Assembly (NCBI RefSeq): GCF_963675165.1
Contig: NC_087377.1
Location: 10,712,632-10,776,631 of the forward strand
Length of the DNA: 64,000 nt
Direction of reading: 5' to 3'
From: Halichondria panicea
Lineage: Eukaryota; Porifera; Demospongiae; Suberitida; Halichondriidae
Shown: in pieces, positions 23,534-37,800 of the stretch
Position numbering within the stretch: position 1 is the first letter of the stretch
How the letters are laid out: every line of letters starts with the position of its first letter
Notes under the pieces: generated by a model
What the model was told of the DNA's origin: nothing
Database searches by the model: none
The model's input: only the letters and a program-made list of their open reading frames with translations
Translations under genes and position numbers: made by a program

Positions 23534-25233
23534 AATTTATTACAGAGGTGAGATTTTTGTCTACGGATTTCCAGTTCTTATTTTTATTACTGACAATTTA
23601 CCGTAGAATATTTTGCAAGGATCAAACATATGCAAATTTTGATCGCTTCGCAAAAAACTGTACTGCCAGAACGCAAAAATTAGACAGCAAAGTGTCAAAT
23701 TTTCTGCTGTTCATTCGCAATGGTTTTTTACCAGCAAAATATTCATACAGTCATGGCACATTGTTACAAGTACAATCAATGTTGCAATTGCTTTCTGTGG
23801 TAAATTGGCCTGTATATACCCTTTAATTCATAGAATGTTCTCAGAAACAAAGCAGCAAGCCCTACAATTCTACACGTGCTACACGCTTGCTAAGTAGATT
23901 AGTGCAGCTTCTAAAGGCCACACATAGTTTCTGGCAGCAAGATAAATTATATACACCTGTAGAATGCAAAAATAGCCCTGCATTGCAACATGGGAAATTC
24001 AAGCTTGTCGATACTTCCCTTCATTTGTTGTATACCAAGCAAAGGTAGTGGCTTGTCCTACTACATTGGATTGTACCATAAAAATAAAAAAGTGGCACTA
24101 GGGATTGTTAATGTACGAAGCACACATAACATAGTTTAATGTTCCTGTGGGAAATAGTATTATACTAAACTAAACATTAAGCACTCACCCAAAGAGGGAT
24201 GGAGAACAGTAGATGTGTAGCCTCTTCCGTGGCGCACACATGTAGCCAGGGTCAGTGCACATATGATAGCCACACCCATATTGCCAAAGTGAGCTGGTGG
24301 GAACTGGTGCTTCTTTAGCGGGCCCTTCCCAGAGACAGAGCCACGAGTCTCGTCATCTAAAAATGTCAAGAGAACACTACTTCTAAAGGGTATATGCGTA
24401 CGTGTGAGGCTTTGTGCACTCGCTATACACAATTTATTTATAAGCAATCACAGTTAAATACAATAGCGTGAAATCGTCATTATTACGACAATACATTGTT
24501 CATTTGTAGGTACTAGGTACTAGCACACTGAACTGAATCATACCTGTACCTCCTGATTTAAAGCAGCTCCGTCGTTTGTGAGCCACAGCACTTGAGATGT
24601 CCTCTCCAACCTTGACCTTCTGTTGGGTTACAAGCGCTTCTGCCCTTTTGGTCATCTGAGGAATGATAAAAGTGGAGTCAACGTAAACACACCTCGAGAT
24701 AATGCCCTAGGCTATACACACGTGCACGCAAAAGCTACGTACATGTAGTACTGAAATAAATACACGAGAATGGGAACTGTCGTAACAGACTCACACTGTT
24801 ATCAGACACTCATACATTTGTATGTACATACACTTTCGTGGACCGCGTTAACTGCTAATGAGACAGTGGTCGGTCACTGGTTGAAAAATAACAAGCTACT
24901 TATAATCTAAACTTGTAGGCGATCTTCGAAGGTGACAAAAATCGACGGCAGTTGCCATTACAGTAAAAGGCTATATCAGTTTGCCGCTGTGCAATGAAGC
25001 TCAACGCACGCACGTGGTGAATGCTCTTCGTATGAGCATCTTGTTCATGGTATAGTTGAGTTATCAAGCTAAGTGGTGCATGACTCACCCAGGTGGCTCA
25101 TATGTGCTGTCACGAGGTCCTTGTCGTCCACCAGAGACAATGAATTGGGTAGCATAGGGACTGCACTTAAAATAGATACAAGAATACATGTATACATTAC
25201 ATGCATCAGGACCACATGCTCCTTCATGTACAC

Positions 25234-25429
25234 TACCGTACAGCGGGTAATTTTCGTGGGGTAAAAAATTCGTTTATCTGGAAAACGATGGTTTTCGTGA
25301 GTAAAAATTTCGTTTAGTCTCGTTACCTGTACTGCATTAAGCCACGCCTACGTTAACATTTTGTGGAAGTCAGCTTTCCCACAAAAATAACGAACTTTTT
25401 ACCCCACGAAAATTACCAGCTATACGGTA
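25234..25429. repeat. MITE with TACCGTACAGCGGGTAATTT termini
   Basis: A full copy; ends TACCGTACAGCGGGTAATTT and AAATTACCAGCTATACGGTA, with ACGAAAATTACC-type inner symmetry. Confidence 0.8.
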
Positions 25430-25673
25430 TAACAGCTAGTATACTAGTATACGTGTAATCAGCGTACATCAAGTACATGCACAGCCCTTTTCACCTAGCT
25501 CACTTAATTTGCAAAAGCAAAAATGCTACTCAGAGTCTAGTATGTGGCCCACTGTGTGTACATGTAAGGTGTGCATTTTAAAGGGTTGTACAGTGTGCAT
25601 GCATGCACTGTGTGCACAGCTACCCAACTCTTCAATTGTCTGAACACACTTGAGTCTTTTGAATCATAATTAT

Positions 25674-26220
25674 TATGTCTCGGTGCGCATGCGCAAGCGA
25701 GGTATACGGTAGTGTGTTTGTGTGTGTGTGTGCATGTGTGTCTGTCTGTGTGTGTGTGTAGACTGCTACAGCTGCACAAGGATCAACGAAGTGTAAGTAA
25801 GAGTTTGTATAGGCTTCTAGTCATGTTTTCTTGGATTTTAATTCGTGGATTTGCAAATAATGCTTCGTTCTCGTTACTTGGAATGCCATTGCAGCCTTTT
25901 CAGAAGAGCACATAGCCAAACTTGTTTACCGAGTATTGCTACTCTACTTAGTAGTAGCTCTGCACTAGAACGCTAGCTATTGGTAGCTGCAAGAGTGAGA
26001 AGAGAGCTGCGAGGCTCTGCTGACCTGCAGCCATTAATTTTAGACTTAAACTTTTGGCATAGATCGTTTAACAACAATCATCGCCGATCATTACCCACTC
26101 TTTGAGTCATCATGATAATTATAATCATTATGTGTATAGAAGCTAGCTTAGTACATGTAGCTTTATGTTATGTAGCTTTGGCACCTCCACCGAGGCATCA
26201 GCACCTGCGGTGCTTTCATT
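25674..26220 (+). repeat. GCCTCG-family element, unclassified
   Basis: It begins with a small palindrome (CTCGGTGCGCATGCGCAAGCGAGG) followed by TATACGGTAGTGTGTTTG and a (TG)n run, and ends at CACCGAGGCATCAGCACCTG with the hairpin GCACC/GGTGC. Copies or parts occur at 15496 (start), 29770-29830 (end), 37855-39715 and, inverted, 42780-43735. No coding sequence was found. Confidence 0.55.
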
Positions 26221-26954
26221 CATTTAATTAGTGGCATGCTTGTATCACATGGGTGGTAGTATATTCACTATAATGACCGTCTTACACATTACCATTATTT
26301 TGTTACACACGTACTGAGTGTAGAGCATATACATACCATAGGGTGAGTTTCCATCATCAGAAGCTTGATAACAGTTGGTGCACTGGGGGAAGACGTGTCC
26401 TACAGAGACAATGACGTACATGTTACTGTAATTGGTGTAATTACAGCGCCACCATAATTTAAACGCCACGTCAGCATCAGCATAATGTTTGAGGCCTTGA
26501 AGAAGCACCTACTGTTGCTGGGATTATTTTTTTATAAAAAGGCTTGTTTGAGACATCAAGGCAATCATCCTGCATCTTTGACTGTTGTCTACCATAGCTA
26601 CAGTCAATGAATGTTGTTCACGAGTCACCTTGCTCTCAACTGTGCAGCTTAGGCAGCTAGCAAGTGAAACTGAGCTATACCACGCCCATTTTCTCTATAA
26701 ATTCTATACTAGCTGTAGAACATATGCGCCACCATAATTTAGGCGCCAGCTGGGCTGAACCGCAATTTTTGTGTTCTAAAAGATGTGCCACTCAGAAAAA
26801 TGTTTCTGGCGCTGTAATTAGTATAATAATAATAGTATGGCTAAGAGTGCAGCAAGGCATTAATAGCACTCATAACAAGCATTGGCAAGGTTAATAGCAC
26901 TCAGCTACGCCTCGTGCAATATTAGTACCCTCGCCATGCCATTGCTTGTTACCA

Positions 26955-27346
26955 TATATGCTTGATCAGGAGCCGCGGCTACTAAATTTTTCATTTTGCT
27001 GGAAGAGGAGGCTACAATTCAAGAGAGGCCACTGTTCAAGAGCGGCGTTTATTAGCTCCAGATAATTTAGTTTGTCATCAAAAGTTGTTTTTACCTGCAT
27101 AAACTTGAACTCTGCCATGAGAAAGTCTTTGTGAAGCACTAACAAGCTGCTACTTGTAGCTACGTACATGTAGCTAGCTGCTAGTAATAATATTTTTGGC
27201 TGCCACGTGCAGAAATGCTAGAGTCAAAGTTCACTGAGGCTACTATTTGAGAGCGGCTACTAAAATTAATGTTTCAGTTTGCTAGCAAGGGAGGCTACTA
27301 TTTGAGTGCGGCCTTTATACAAGAGCGGCCTCTGATCGAGCATATA
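26955..27346 (+). mobile_element. Foldback element with GCTTGATCAG...GCCGC ends, copy B
   Basis: The termini TATGCTTGATCAGGAGCCGC and GCGGCCTCTGATCGAGCATA are inverse. Several short GCGGC/GAGGC repeats occur inside. On the minus strand it keeps an open frame starting MAEFKFMQVKTTFDDKL, paralogous to copy A at 4155-4946. Confidence 0.65.
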
Positions 27347-27800
27347 CGGTACTCATGCTATTAATTAATTATTGCACGAGTAACCATACTTACTGATTTC
27401 TATTCGTGAATGATCCAGTTCTTTACAGTTCTTATTAACATTTTCGGACGCGGCCATTACAATACGGTGTCAATGACGGCGTGCAATTACTGGTCCGACC
27501 GGATGTGATACGGGATTAATCGCTGTACACTCCCTCCAGTTACTAATAGCACATCCTACGATTACTTCAAGCCACACCTTTAAACACCCACGTGGATGGT
27601 TGTATACAACACGATTTTATTCAACCATCCACGTGGGTGTTAAAAGTGCTGATTCATCACTTACTGTTCTTGTTTGTTTTGAGCAGCAGTGAAGTAATTT
27701 TAGTGTTGCTTATGTTCTCTGCATACTAAATAGGACATGCTAAAGCTGATGGGAAGCTCGATATTAGCTAATTAAAGCGGCAAGTACCTCAGTTCGGGGA

Positions 27801-28157
27801 TACCGTAAGATCTCGATTTAAAGCGACACTTTTAATAATTACGAAGCCAGAGGTCGCATCTTTTGAAGGTTGAATAATTATATTGAAGTCCTGGTGTCGC
27901 ATATTTAGAGGGTCGCATCTAATTGGAGGTAACTTTACAGAGTCTACTTGCCTCGATTTCAGGCCGCTTAAAAACACTGATTTTCCAGTGGGCTACAATC
28001 GAGGCTAGGGAGTGGCTTACCACATTTACCTTCATTTAGAACGCAACATTAAAAAATAATTGTCCACGCAGCTGTCGCTACTTTTAGAGGTCAGAAAATT
28101 GCTGAAGCTCCTGGGTGTCGCATATTTGGAGGGTCGCCTTATCGAGGTCTTACGGTA
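27801..28157. repeat. TA-flanked MITE with TACCGTAAGATCTCGA ends
   Basis: The ends TACCGTAAGATCTCGATTTA and TTATCGAGGTCTTACGGTA are inverse, and internal GGTCGCAT boxes recur. It lies in the decayed minus-strand receptor copy. Confidence 0.75.
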
Positions 28158-28396
28158 CATTACTTTTTCCGAAATTCCAACTATCGCACACTTTTGTTTT
28201 CTGGCTAATTTACGTCATCATTGCAAGAGCTGCGACATTGCTATTCAACCCAGCTTGTTCCTAAGGCATGCAAGTCGGCTTGTGTAGGGTCAGATTCTGC
28301 ATAACGCTGTTTGTTTTTGTTTACTGTGGTGCTAAATCGTTTGAAAATCAGTGTTGTTCGAAGTTCCATTGTTTACTCTATTAAATAGAGCTAAAG

Positions 28397-28471
28397 AGCT
28401 AGAGGTTACTGAACTTAAAGTGACCCTCCAAAATTTGGAGGGTCACTTTAAGTACAGTAACCTCTTTAGCT
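28397..28471. repeat. 75-nt near-perfect hairpin
   Basis: The arms AGAGGTTACTGAACTTAAAG... and ...CTTTAAGTACAGTAACCTCT pair through CCCTCCAAA/TTTGGAGGG with almost no loop. It is the size of a small-RNA precursor or a minimal MITE. Confidence 0.8.
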
Positions 28472-28844
28472 TTATCAATAACAAATTATTGACTTACTTC
28501 TTGAATTGACAGTAGGAGGCTCGTAGTTATCAGAGACTGTATGATGTGCAACCTGATTCCTTATACTGAAAGGCAGCTGTGCTGTAACCCCGCTGAGTCA
28601 GCACAATATCAATATTTGCTGAGTCAGCATAATTCTGGAACTGCTGCAACAAAAAATGTCAAGGAGATGCATTCCTGGGCCATGGGATCGAAGCCGGCTA
28701 GCGCGCTATCAGAGTACATGCATTTTTACTGCCCTGAGGAAATAAATATGCTTCATGGACACATCTCCTAGGTACCTAGGATACAGTTGATTCAGTATTG
28801 CCATCACGGTTGATTTTTATTTAATATCACTCACAGTTGCTACA

Positions 28845-31800
28845 ATGAACTACAGACTGATTGCTATTTTGACACTGACAATACTGATGTTAATCATGTT
28901 TGCACACAAGGAAGTATCCTGTGATGCCGGTAAGACTTATTATGATACAATAATTATATACCACGAAATATTCGCGAATATTAAGCCCCTCGATTATATC
29001 CAACAGTAAGAGGGATTGGTAACGACCAGGCCCCCCTGTGTAAAAGGTTGAAACACTCCGCGTTATATTTCGCGCTCGCAAATATGTTCATGGTTGATAG
29101 TTCTGTGTTGTATTTTAACTGTTTCTAGCTCTCCTATCCACTAGCGATCACTCAGAAGCTGGGAGGTACTCTAGAGAAGTAAGTTTATACCACTGACAAG
29201 CTCTGAGTCCGTTGTCTTTACTCTGTTTCCAATTTTAATTACTCTATGTCAACTTTTCTCTTTCCCTGCTGTGGAGTCAAAACAGCAAAGTACATTGCTT
29301 GACTTGGTTATTATGTATCTATAAGTGCTACATAGAATGGCTTCATGCTATGAATAAGCTATACTGTTCATAAACGTTTGCAGTATAGTCCTTCAAACTG
29401 CTTTAGTATATAGTATACTTTTAGACACACCACGGGCCTTGACCTCTCACGACTTCATAGTATATAAGAGCTTTTTTTTTATAGCATTTATTAGTGGCTT
29501 AGTCGACTTTTTGAGCTTACTTTTTAGAAAAATCAACACTGAAAGTGATCAATTTCACTGTTTCTATGCACAGCACATTGTAGAGCAGTCAAGACAGGTA
29601 ATGAGCATGCTGACTATAAAAATAATCCTTTGTAGTTTTAGCCACACCCTATAACGCGGAGTGTTTCACGCAAACATTTTCGTTTCCAATCTCCTACTAT
29701 TCTATCTATGATATATCTGAAAGAACATTCGCTCTGAAGCAGGAAACAAGGGACATTATACCATTACTCAAAGTAGCTTTATGATAGCTTTGGCACGTCC
29801 ACCGAGGCATCAGCACCCGCGGTGCTTTGATTTGAGTCAGTGGTTCAGTGACATGTGCGAATGTGACATTATCTGGACTTTATACACGTGCATAATGTAT
29901 ATTCGTGGGTATAATTATAATCATTGTATTGATTTATGCATGCATGATCATGATGCATGCACGTATATATACATATTATAAAATGATATGCACACTATAA
30001 TTATTATACGAATTCTCTACCACCCTTGATAGGTGTAACCTCAACAAGTGCTGGAAACAAGTTTGTGGTCGGTTTCTTGAGAAATAGTATTAATGAAGCC
30101 CCAGCAGGTACGCCCACAGAGTTGTTATTGTCTATGACAAATCCAGAGTCAAGTGCTATTAATTTCACAGTCACTCCAATTGATTTTAATCGTACCATTT
30201 CTACCTCTTCAATTGTGGCAACCATTCCACTAAGTTTTGAGGTACGATCTCTCAATGAAACGAACAAGGGGATCCTTGTAGAAGCTGACGGAAACATCAA
30301 CGTGTACGGGTTGTCTAATAACCTATATTCGCAAGATGCCTTTTTAGCGTTACCCTGTACTGTAATGCCAGTTGATGAATACGAATATTATGTAATCTCC
30401 TACGACCCATTCGTCGATATTATGAATTCCGTTCCTTATCCTAGTGTTGTTTTGTTGGTAGCCTGTGAAGATGGAACTGTTGTCACGTTCCGCAATTCCT
30501 CAACAATAATATTACTAAATAGTACGCAAACATATCAGATTCACAGTGATCAAAATGATCTCACAGGAACAAGAATAACTAGCTCGAAACCTTTGTCTGT
30601 GTTTAGCGGATCTGATTGTGCATTAGTTCCATCTTCTTCGAGTGGTTGTGATGCACTGATTGAGCAAGTGCCTCCGACTGTGACATGGGGCTTAAAATTC
30701 CTCCTGGGCGCTCTTGGCCCTCAATACATTTCTGCGTCTGGTGATATTATTCGTGTTCTTAGTTCCCGAGCAGCAAATGTATCTGTTAGCGGCTGCACCA
30801 CCTCACTCAGTGAATTCCAGTTACAGAGTGGAGGGAGTTTCAGAGAATTTCAAATCGAACAAAACAGTTTCTGTAGCATTGAATCCACTTCTCCAGTACT
30901 GGTCGCTCAGTATGCAGGTACTGTTGCTAGCGGACAAACTGTTAGCGGAGGACCATTCATGATGATAATTCCTCCAATTGAGCAGTTTAGAAATAACTAT
31001 TTAGTAGAGACGTTCCGTCGTTCTGGATCGAACTTTGTCACTATATATGTTGCTCCTGAGTTTTTTCAAACTGCAGATATATTGTTAAACGAAAATGTTG
31101 TTACTGGTTGGACGGATGTTACATGTTCAAGTGGAGAGGTTTGTGGCCACATAAGTAGAACGAGTGTGTCTTTTGGACCACATTCTATCCGCCATCAAAA
31201 CAGATCAGCCGTTATAGGTGTTTCAGTGTTCGGATTCACCGGAAGTACTTATGGTTACCCTGGAGGCATGAGGTTATCTCCCATACAATGCAACTGTGGT
31301 CAAAACTCTATTTGCTTGAATAACATTGGACAGTTCAATTGTAGGTGCTTGAATGGATTTGCCTTAATGTCTGGAACAGATGAATTCGTATGTAACGGTA
31401 GGTTGTCATGAGTAAATATTTATACAGAAAGTTATTATACTTTTTATTACAGCCATAACTTGTCCTCCTTTGACTGCTCCTACTAATGGTTTTGTGACGT
31501 ACAATACTACTATTAATGGAGACGGCACCTATGCCTTAGATGTAGTAGCTACCTATAGCTGTGACACCGGGTTTTATCTGGTTAGTAACACCTCATTGAC
31601 AAAGACATGTACTGGAAATGGCAGTAGCACTACTGGTGCTTTTGATGGACAAGCTCCAATCTGTGAAGGTATATAATTATATATTAAAAGCACATAATTA
31701 TTATACACAATTCCAAGAGCAATGTAGTATAGCTGTATAGATGTATAATAATGATCATTTCTGCTACAGCTATAACATGCCCTCCACTTTACAATCTAAC

Positions 31801-34800
31801 TGACGGCTCGGTGTCTTATTCGAATGTGCCTGGTTTAATGGCTACCTATAGTTGTGACACTGGGTTTGCTTTGGTTGGTAACAAGACAAGGACTTGCACT
31901 GGAGATGGCAGTAACAGCACTGGTGCATTTAATGGGGCGGCTCCAACCTGTGAACGTGAGTGGATTAATTAAGAATACTTTAAATTTCCCCATATTCCCC
32001 ATATTCCCCATACAGCCATAACCTGCCCTGCTGTGCCCTCGCCAAGCAACGGGAGTACTAACTTTAGTGGATCTTCAGCTAATCAAATCGGCAACTATAT
32101 ATTTAATGTAGTGGCTACCTACATCTGTGACACTGGGTTTTCTCTGGTTGGTAACAGCTCAAGGACTTGCACTGGAAGTGACAATAGTATTACGGGTTCT
32201 TTTGATGGACAAACTCCAATCTGTGAAGGTACATGTATATACATTATAAAGGCACATACACAATTTTCTATGGGGTGCCAAATGTGTCAAAATGAAAAAA
32301 AATTGCCCGTATTTATATATGCTATACATGTATCCACGTGTGTATTTATAATTTTTATTTACTGATTCAGTCCGTATCCTAGGTGATGTCCAGTAATTAT
32401 ATTATATAATTACTTCCCCCAGGCACTATTCTTATAATCTACTTCCCCAGCAGATTTGAATTGATATGATGCATCTTGACAAAATTTGGTACATTGCACA
32501 CAATAAAATTCAAAAATGTTGTGTAAGCTTGACAGTATTGAACTGAACTAGCTGAAGCCTGTGGTCAAATTCTTGCTCTGTGCTTTCTCAGTAGTCAAGG
32601 CTGTGGCTCAGAAGTAGAGGATTACAAGTAGACTGTGGTGTTGTTGACAATAACAGACTAGTTCAGAGCTACAGTACAGTACAGGTAGCTAGCTACATGT
32701 ACAAACCTCGCAGCTGCATTTAGTGGTGGGCGGGTCTGGTCAAAGTTTATGCATGGCTTCCAGCTAGCTGAACCTAGCTAGCTCATGTAGCTCCACAGTA
32801 GTACTGCTAGTTCTATGCCTGTAACTGTTCTAACTGCATAATTCTGAGGCTGTGAGAGCAAGTTTGACTGTCTCCACTGATGTTCAAATGACTGTTTTGC
32901 TGTTTTTGCAGTAAATAAATCAGTTGTTGACTGGTTGCCTAGTAATTATGGTTTATAAACAACCTCAGCCTCGGGCTGCGCCCTCGGCATTGGTTGTTTA
33001 TAAGCCATAATTACTAGTCAACCAGTCAATAACTATAACATATAAATCAATAGCGTAGATTTATAAATCATCCAAGTTCTGATTTATAAATCCATTCTCC
33101 AGATTTACATGTATACTTTAATTTATATATGAATGCTCAGATTTATATATCCGATCCCAGACTTATAAATCCATTCAGTGGTGGATCTAGGATTCTTGAA
33201 AGGGAGGTTCCGGTGGCACCATGAAGGGCTCTGAGCGGAATAAGGACTCTTTAATTTACCTTAAAAAAGGTCGTCACTTCTCCGAAACAGTCAGCATGCG
33301 CATTGGCACATTTGTGACAGGGCCTAGGAAAACAATTAACCCTTATGGAGCAAACGATTTTATTGCTTAATTACTGAAATAAAGCAGTTCTTAAGCTTCA
33401 AATTGATTACGATATCACTCACCTTGCACCTTCCTATACCTCAAAATATTTTCGGGTGAAAGGGGGACAGTATTGACCTACCGTTTTGAGAAACTATGAG
33501 TTCCAAGTTCTATCCGCATATACAAGAACAGCATGAACAAATTCAATGGCTGCCATGTAACGGCTATACAAAAAATTTTAGGATTAAAAATTTTTTTTGA
33601 AAAGGTAGAGGAGATAATAGAAGTTACTTCTTATGAAAGAAAACCAAAATCCTAAAATAGCTCTAATATTTTACTTTGTAGTGTGCTGAAGATTATTTAT
33701 TAGTTTGCTCCATAAGGGTTGTTTTCCTATATATATATGCCCTGTCACATTTTGTTTCAAAATGGCGATACAAAATACCATGCCCCAAACCGGAAGGTTA
33801 AATCGACTTGATTTATTTTATCAACTCGATTTTATCGACTTCATCTGTTAGCGATCGACTCGATGTGTTTTATCAAACTCGATTATCGACTTCATCTGGT
33901 AGGGATCGACTCGATGTGTTTTATCAACTTGGACAAGACACAGAGTCTCTTGAGGCCACAGGCACGCCTACAGTAGCTCAGATGGGGACCTTCTGAGCCT
34001 GAGGTCACACAGGCACGCCTGCAGGAGGTCACAGCAGTTTACTTACTATGTTTCTGTGACCCAGGCTATCCCTTGAAACATAGCAAGTAAGCTGATGTGA
34101 CCTCCTGCAGGCGTGCCTGGAAGGTTCCCATCTGAGCTACTGTAGGCGTGCCTGTGGCCTCAAGAGTGTCTGTGTCTTGTCTGAGCCTTTGTTCTGCGTT
34201 GTGCAGTCGTAGATATAGCCTCGATTGCAGGCCGCCCTAGAAACTCCCAGGAGCCTGGAATCGAGGCTAATCCTAGCTGATCGATCGAGTTGATCCTTAC
34301 CAGAAGAAGTCGAGTTGATAAAACACATCGAGTCGATCCCTACCAGATAATCGAGTTGATAAAACACATCAAGTCGATCCCTACCGGATGAAGTCGATAA
34401 AATCGAGTTGATAAAACACATCGAGTCGATCTAATCCGAATAGAGCCGGACCAGACCCCATCCAAATACATGAAATTTCTGGATTAACGGATGCCATTAA
34501 TTCATTATGAATATCATTAACGAAGACACTTTTGTACATGTATTATGATATTACTGTGGCCAGAAGGGAAGCTGCTAGCTAGAATAGTCTTTTATCTCAA
34601 CTTTCTCTCCAATACAGTGAGTCTTGTGAGCTCTCTCTTCGTTTTCTTTGCAGTGGCCATTGTTTGAGCAGTTTATTGATAAAATTATTGCTGATTCAGC
34701 AAAGAAAGTTAGATTGCGCATGCGCAATGGTCTACCGTATTACTAGAATATTTTGCTGGTGAAAAACCAGTTTGCGAATGAGCCAAATCAGCAGAATATT

Positions 34801-37800
34801 TGACCCATTGCGATCTAACTATTGCCGTTCTGGCAAGGGTCGTGTGTATTTACTAGTAATAATTTAGGTTTTGCGGATTTTATTGTTGCGAATTGATCAA
34901 CCCTTGCAAAATTCACAAATATTTGATGCTCGCAAAACATTCTAGTAATACAGTATTCTACTGACAGCCCCTCTTTTTCAGTTTGCCGTTTTGTCCGGAT
35001 TTGCGAGGTTTCGGACTAAAGATGTCCGGATTTAGTTGGGCGTGGCTCGACCGTCCCTTGACGGGAGGTCGGGTTGCAAGCCTATCTGGGATTTGTTCTG
35101 CGCCACTATAGTGGCACCCTATCAAATTGCAGCATTTTTCATGTGCTTGGTTACAGTTCAACAGAACAAATCCCAGATAAGCTTGCAACCCCACCTAGGG
35201 GACGGTCGAGCCACGCCCAACTAGTCCGGATTAGCGAGGTTCTACTGTATTATCAATTATGTATACAACTAATAATAACAGGTCAGATCGAGCAGCTTGT
35301 AATTATTACTTGCCAAGCCACAGTACATGATAAGTATACTTGTTAGCCTTGTAACTAAAGCTCAGACAAGACACAGACTCTTGAGGCCACAGGCACACCT
35401 GCAGTAAAAACAAACTTTGCCGGATTGGTCACAACAAACAACTTCGAAACTACTTTTTTAACATCACTATGACAATAATTATAGCCGGCCATGCACCTCA
35501 GTTCTCAGTCTCAGTCAGAGTCACTAGCTAAATAGGGTTGGTGACTGATCACATGAATGAAGTGCATCAAATTAAACACAATGATCTCAAACGCTTCCGC
35601 TCGCCCCATGGCACTTGCGTCACCCTAGTTATAATTATACATAATTATGGAGAATAGATATATAAATCAGAACATGAATATGTAAATCTGCGCATAATTA
35701 TAAATCTGTATAATTTATAAATTTAGAGAATGGATTATAAATCTAGCTATGCTATATAGATTTATATAATACACATTATTATATGCATGATACATAAATA
35801 TATACAGTAGACTCTCGTTAATCCAGTCACCTTGGGACCATGCAGCTTGGCCGGAATAGCGAGGTGGCTGTATTTCGTAAATAGCCGCGGCTTAAAAACG
35901 ACCTTACCTCGAATCTAATTACTACTTTTGCAGTTCTTGTCTCGAGGATAATGAAGGATAATGAATCATTCTGTTCTCTATTTAAGTGTAATCCAATTTT
36001 ATTTGCTAAACCACACCCAAAACGTCATATCCGGCCGTAATATACGTATAAATTTACATTGAAAACCTTGTTTGGGACAGCCAGCACTGGCCGGTAAACG
36101 GAATAGCGAGTGGCCGTACTTCGGGGTGAGTTTTGTGCAGTAAACATAGCTAGCATTCCGTGCCAAGCCAAATGGCCGGTATATCGAGGTGGCCGTACTT
36201 CAGAGAGCCGGAATAGCGAGAGTCTACTGTATACGAGCAATTTTTTTTTTGACACATTTGGCACCCATGCATTATACAGTGTATAGTATATAGCTGTATA
36301 TATGATCATTTCTGCTACAGCTATAACATGCCCTCCACTTTACAATCTAACTGACGGCTCGGTGTCTTATTCGAATGTGCCTGGTGTAATAGCTACCTAT
36401 AGTTGTGACACTGGGTTTGCTTTGGTTGGTAACAAGACAAGGACTTGCACTGGAGATGGCAGTAACAGTACTGGTGCATTTAATGGGGCGGCTTCAACCT
36501 GTGAACGTGAGTGCATGGATTAATCTGTTAAGAATACTTTATACTTCCCCATTCCCCTACAGCCATAACCTGCCCTGCTGTGCCCTCGCCAAGCAACGGG
36601 AGTACTAACTTTAGTGGATCTTCAGCTAATCAAATCGGCAACTATATATTTAATGTAGTGGCTACCTACAACTGTGACACTGGGTTTTCTCTGGTTGGTA
36701 ACAGCTCAAGGACTTGCACTGGAAATGACAGTAGTATTATGGGTTTTTTTGATTGGTCTGCTCCAACTTGTGAAGGTGAGTGCATGTTAGATTATTTCGA
36801 CATTTTGTTCCTAATATATATGCAGTCATTATACCTGCCCTATACCAATGCACCGTTAATAATACACTGTAAAAAAAAGTGTGCTGAACATGTGCTAGAG
36901 TAAGGCATCTATTATCAGACACAATGCATGTTCAGACACTCATTCTGAGGAAACAAGCAGTGACAAAAATGTTCTTTTGCACCATCTGATCAAGCATGTG
37001 TTACTATGAATGTATGCAAAAAAGAATTGATAAATATCAACTACTAACTCTTCAAGAGCTGAAAATGTGCTAGTGTCTGATAAACGGTAAGAACAGACAA
37101 AAAAATCGATTATCAGACACACAACCTACCGTTTCTTCTGTAGGGGGACATGCTGAGAGTCACAAAGTAATTATGTAAGGACAATAAAACTAACCCCCAA
37201 AGTTGGAGTTGCAAAACGCTTGTATGTCCATGCATGCAGCAATTATTTCTGTTGAGTTACTCGCTTATCAATGATCAGACAGCAAATGAGGTCAAAGGTC
37301 AAATGTTCTTGACATCCCATGTAACTGGGGCCAAAGGTCAAAGATTTTTTAGTAGTTGTACGTGATATGCCAATGACCTTTGACCTATGCTGAGAGTCAT
37401 GCACATAGTAATTATGTAAGGACAATAACTAAACAATAAAACCCCCAAAGTTGGAGTTCAAAACGCTTGTATGTCCATGCAGCAATTATTTCTGCTGAGT
37501 CACTCGCGTATCAATGATCAGACAGCAAATGAGGTCAAAGGTCTGACATCCCACGTAACTGCATGGGGCCAAAGGTCAAAGGTTATTTAGTAGTTGTACA
37601 TGAGATGCCAATTACCTTTGACCTTTAAAGGCGTGGCTTCCGGTAAGTAGTCAATCCACGAAATGTATTCAACGAAACACTTTTAGAGGCAGGCCATTCC
37701 ACGAAATTTAAGCGCCTCGAAAAGTTCGAGTCCACTGCAATGGCTGATTCAGAATGGATGTATTCACCATAATCACCGTAATGGGAGTAATCACATGCAG

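Larger units (their letters stand above)
22347..28590 (-). pseudogene. Decayed copy of the YVPM Ig-receptor 3' half (copy 2)
   Basis: Exons homologous to the receptor at 42539-50357, in order on the minus strand: about 28503-28590 (YEPPTV region), 26336-26399 (TSSPSAP; one nt shorter, so shifted), 25089-25160 (PMLPNSLSLVDDKDLV), 24550-24655 (106 nt against 102), 24189-24356 (MGVAIICALTLATC) and 22347-22390 (AAEPSGGHSSLIAH, stop). The shift at 26336 puts a stop in the next exon. There is no signal, Ig or membrane exon upstream; another gene starts at 28845 on the opposite strand. It is a 5'-truncated pseudogene unless exon skipping restores it. Confidence 0.7.

Noticed and set aside
29131-29176. 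Possible second exon of the IgGFc-binding gene (acceptor TTTCTAG, donor GTAAGT)
   Set aside because: Including it ends in phase 0 and puts a stop at the start of the 30033 exon; splicing 28929 directly to 30033 keeps the frame.
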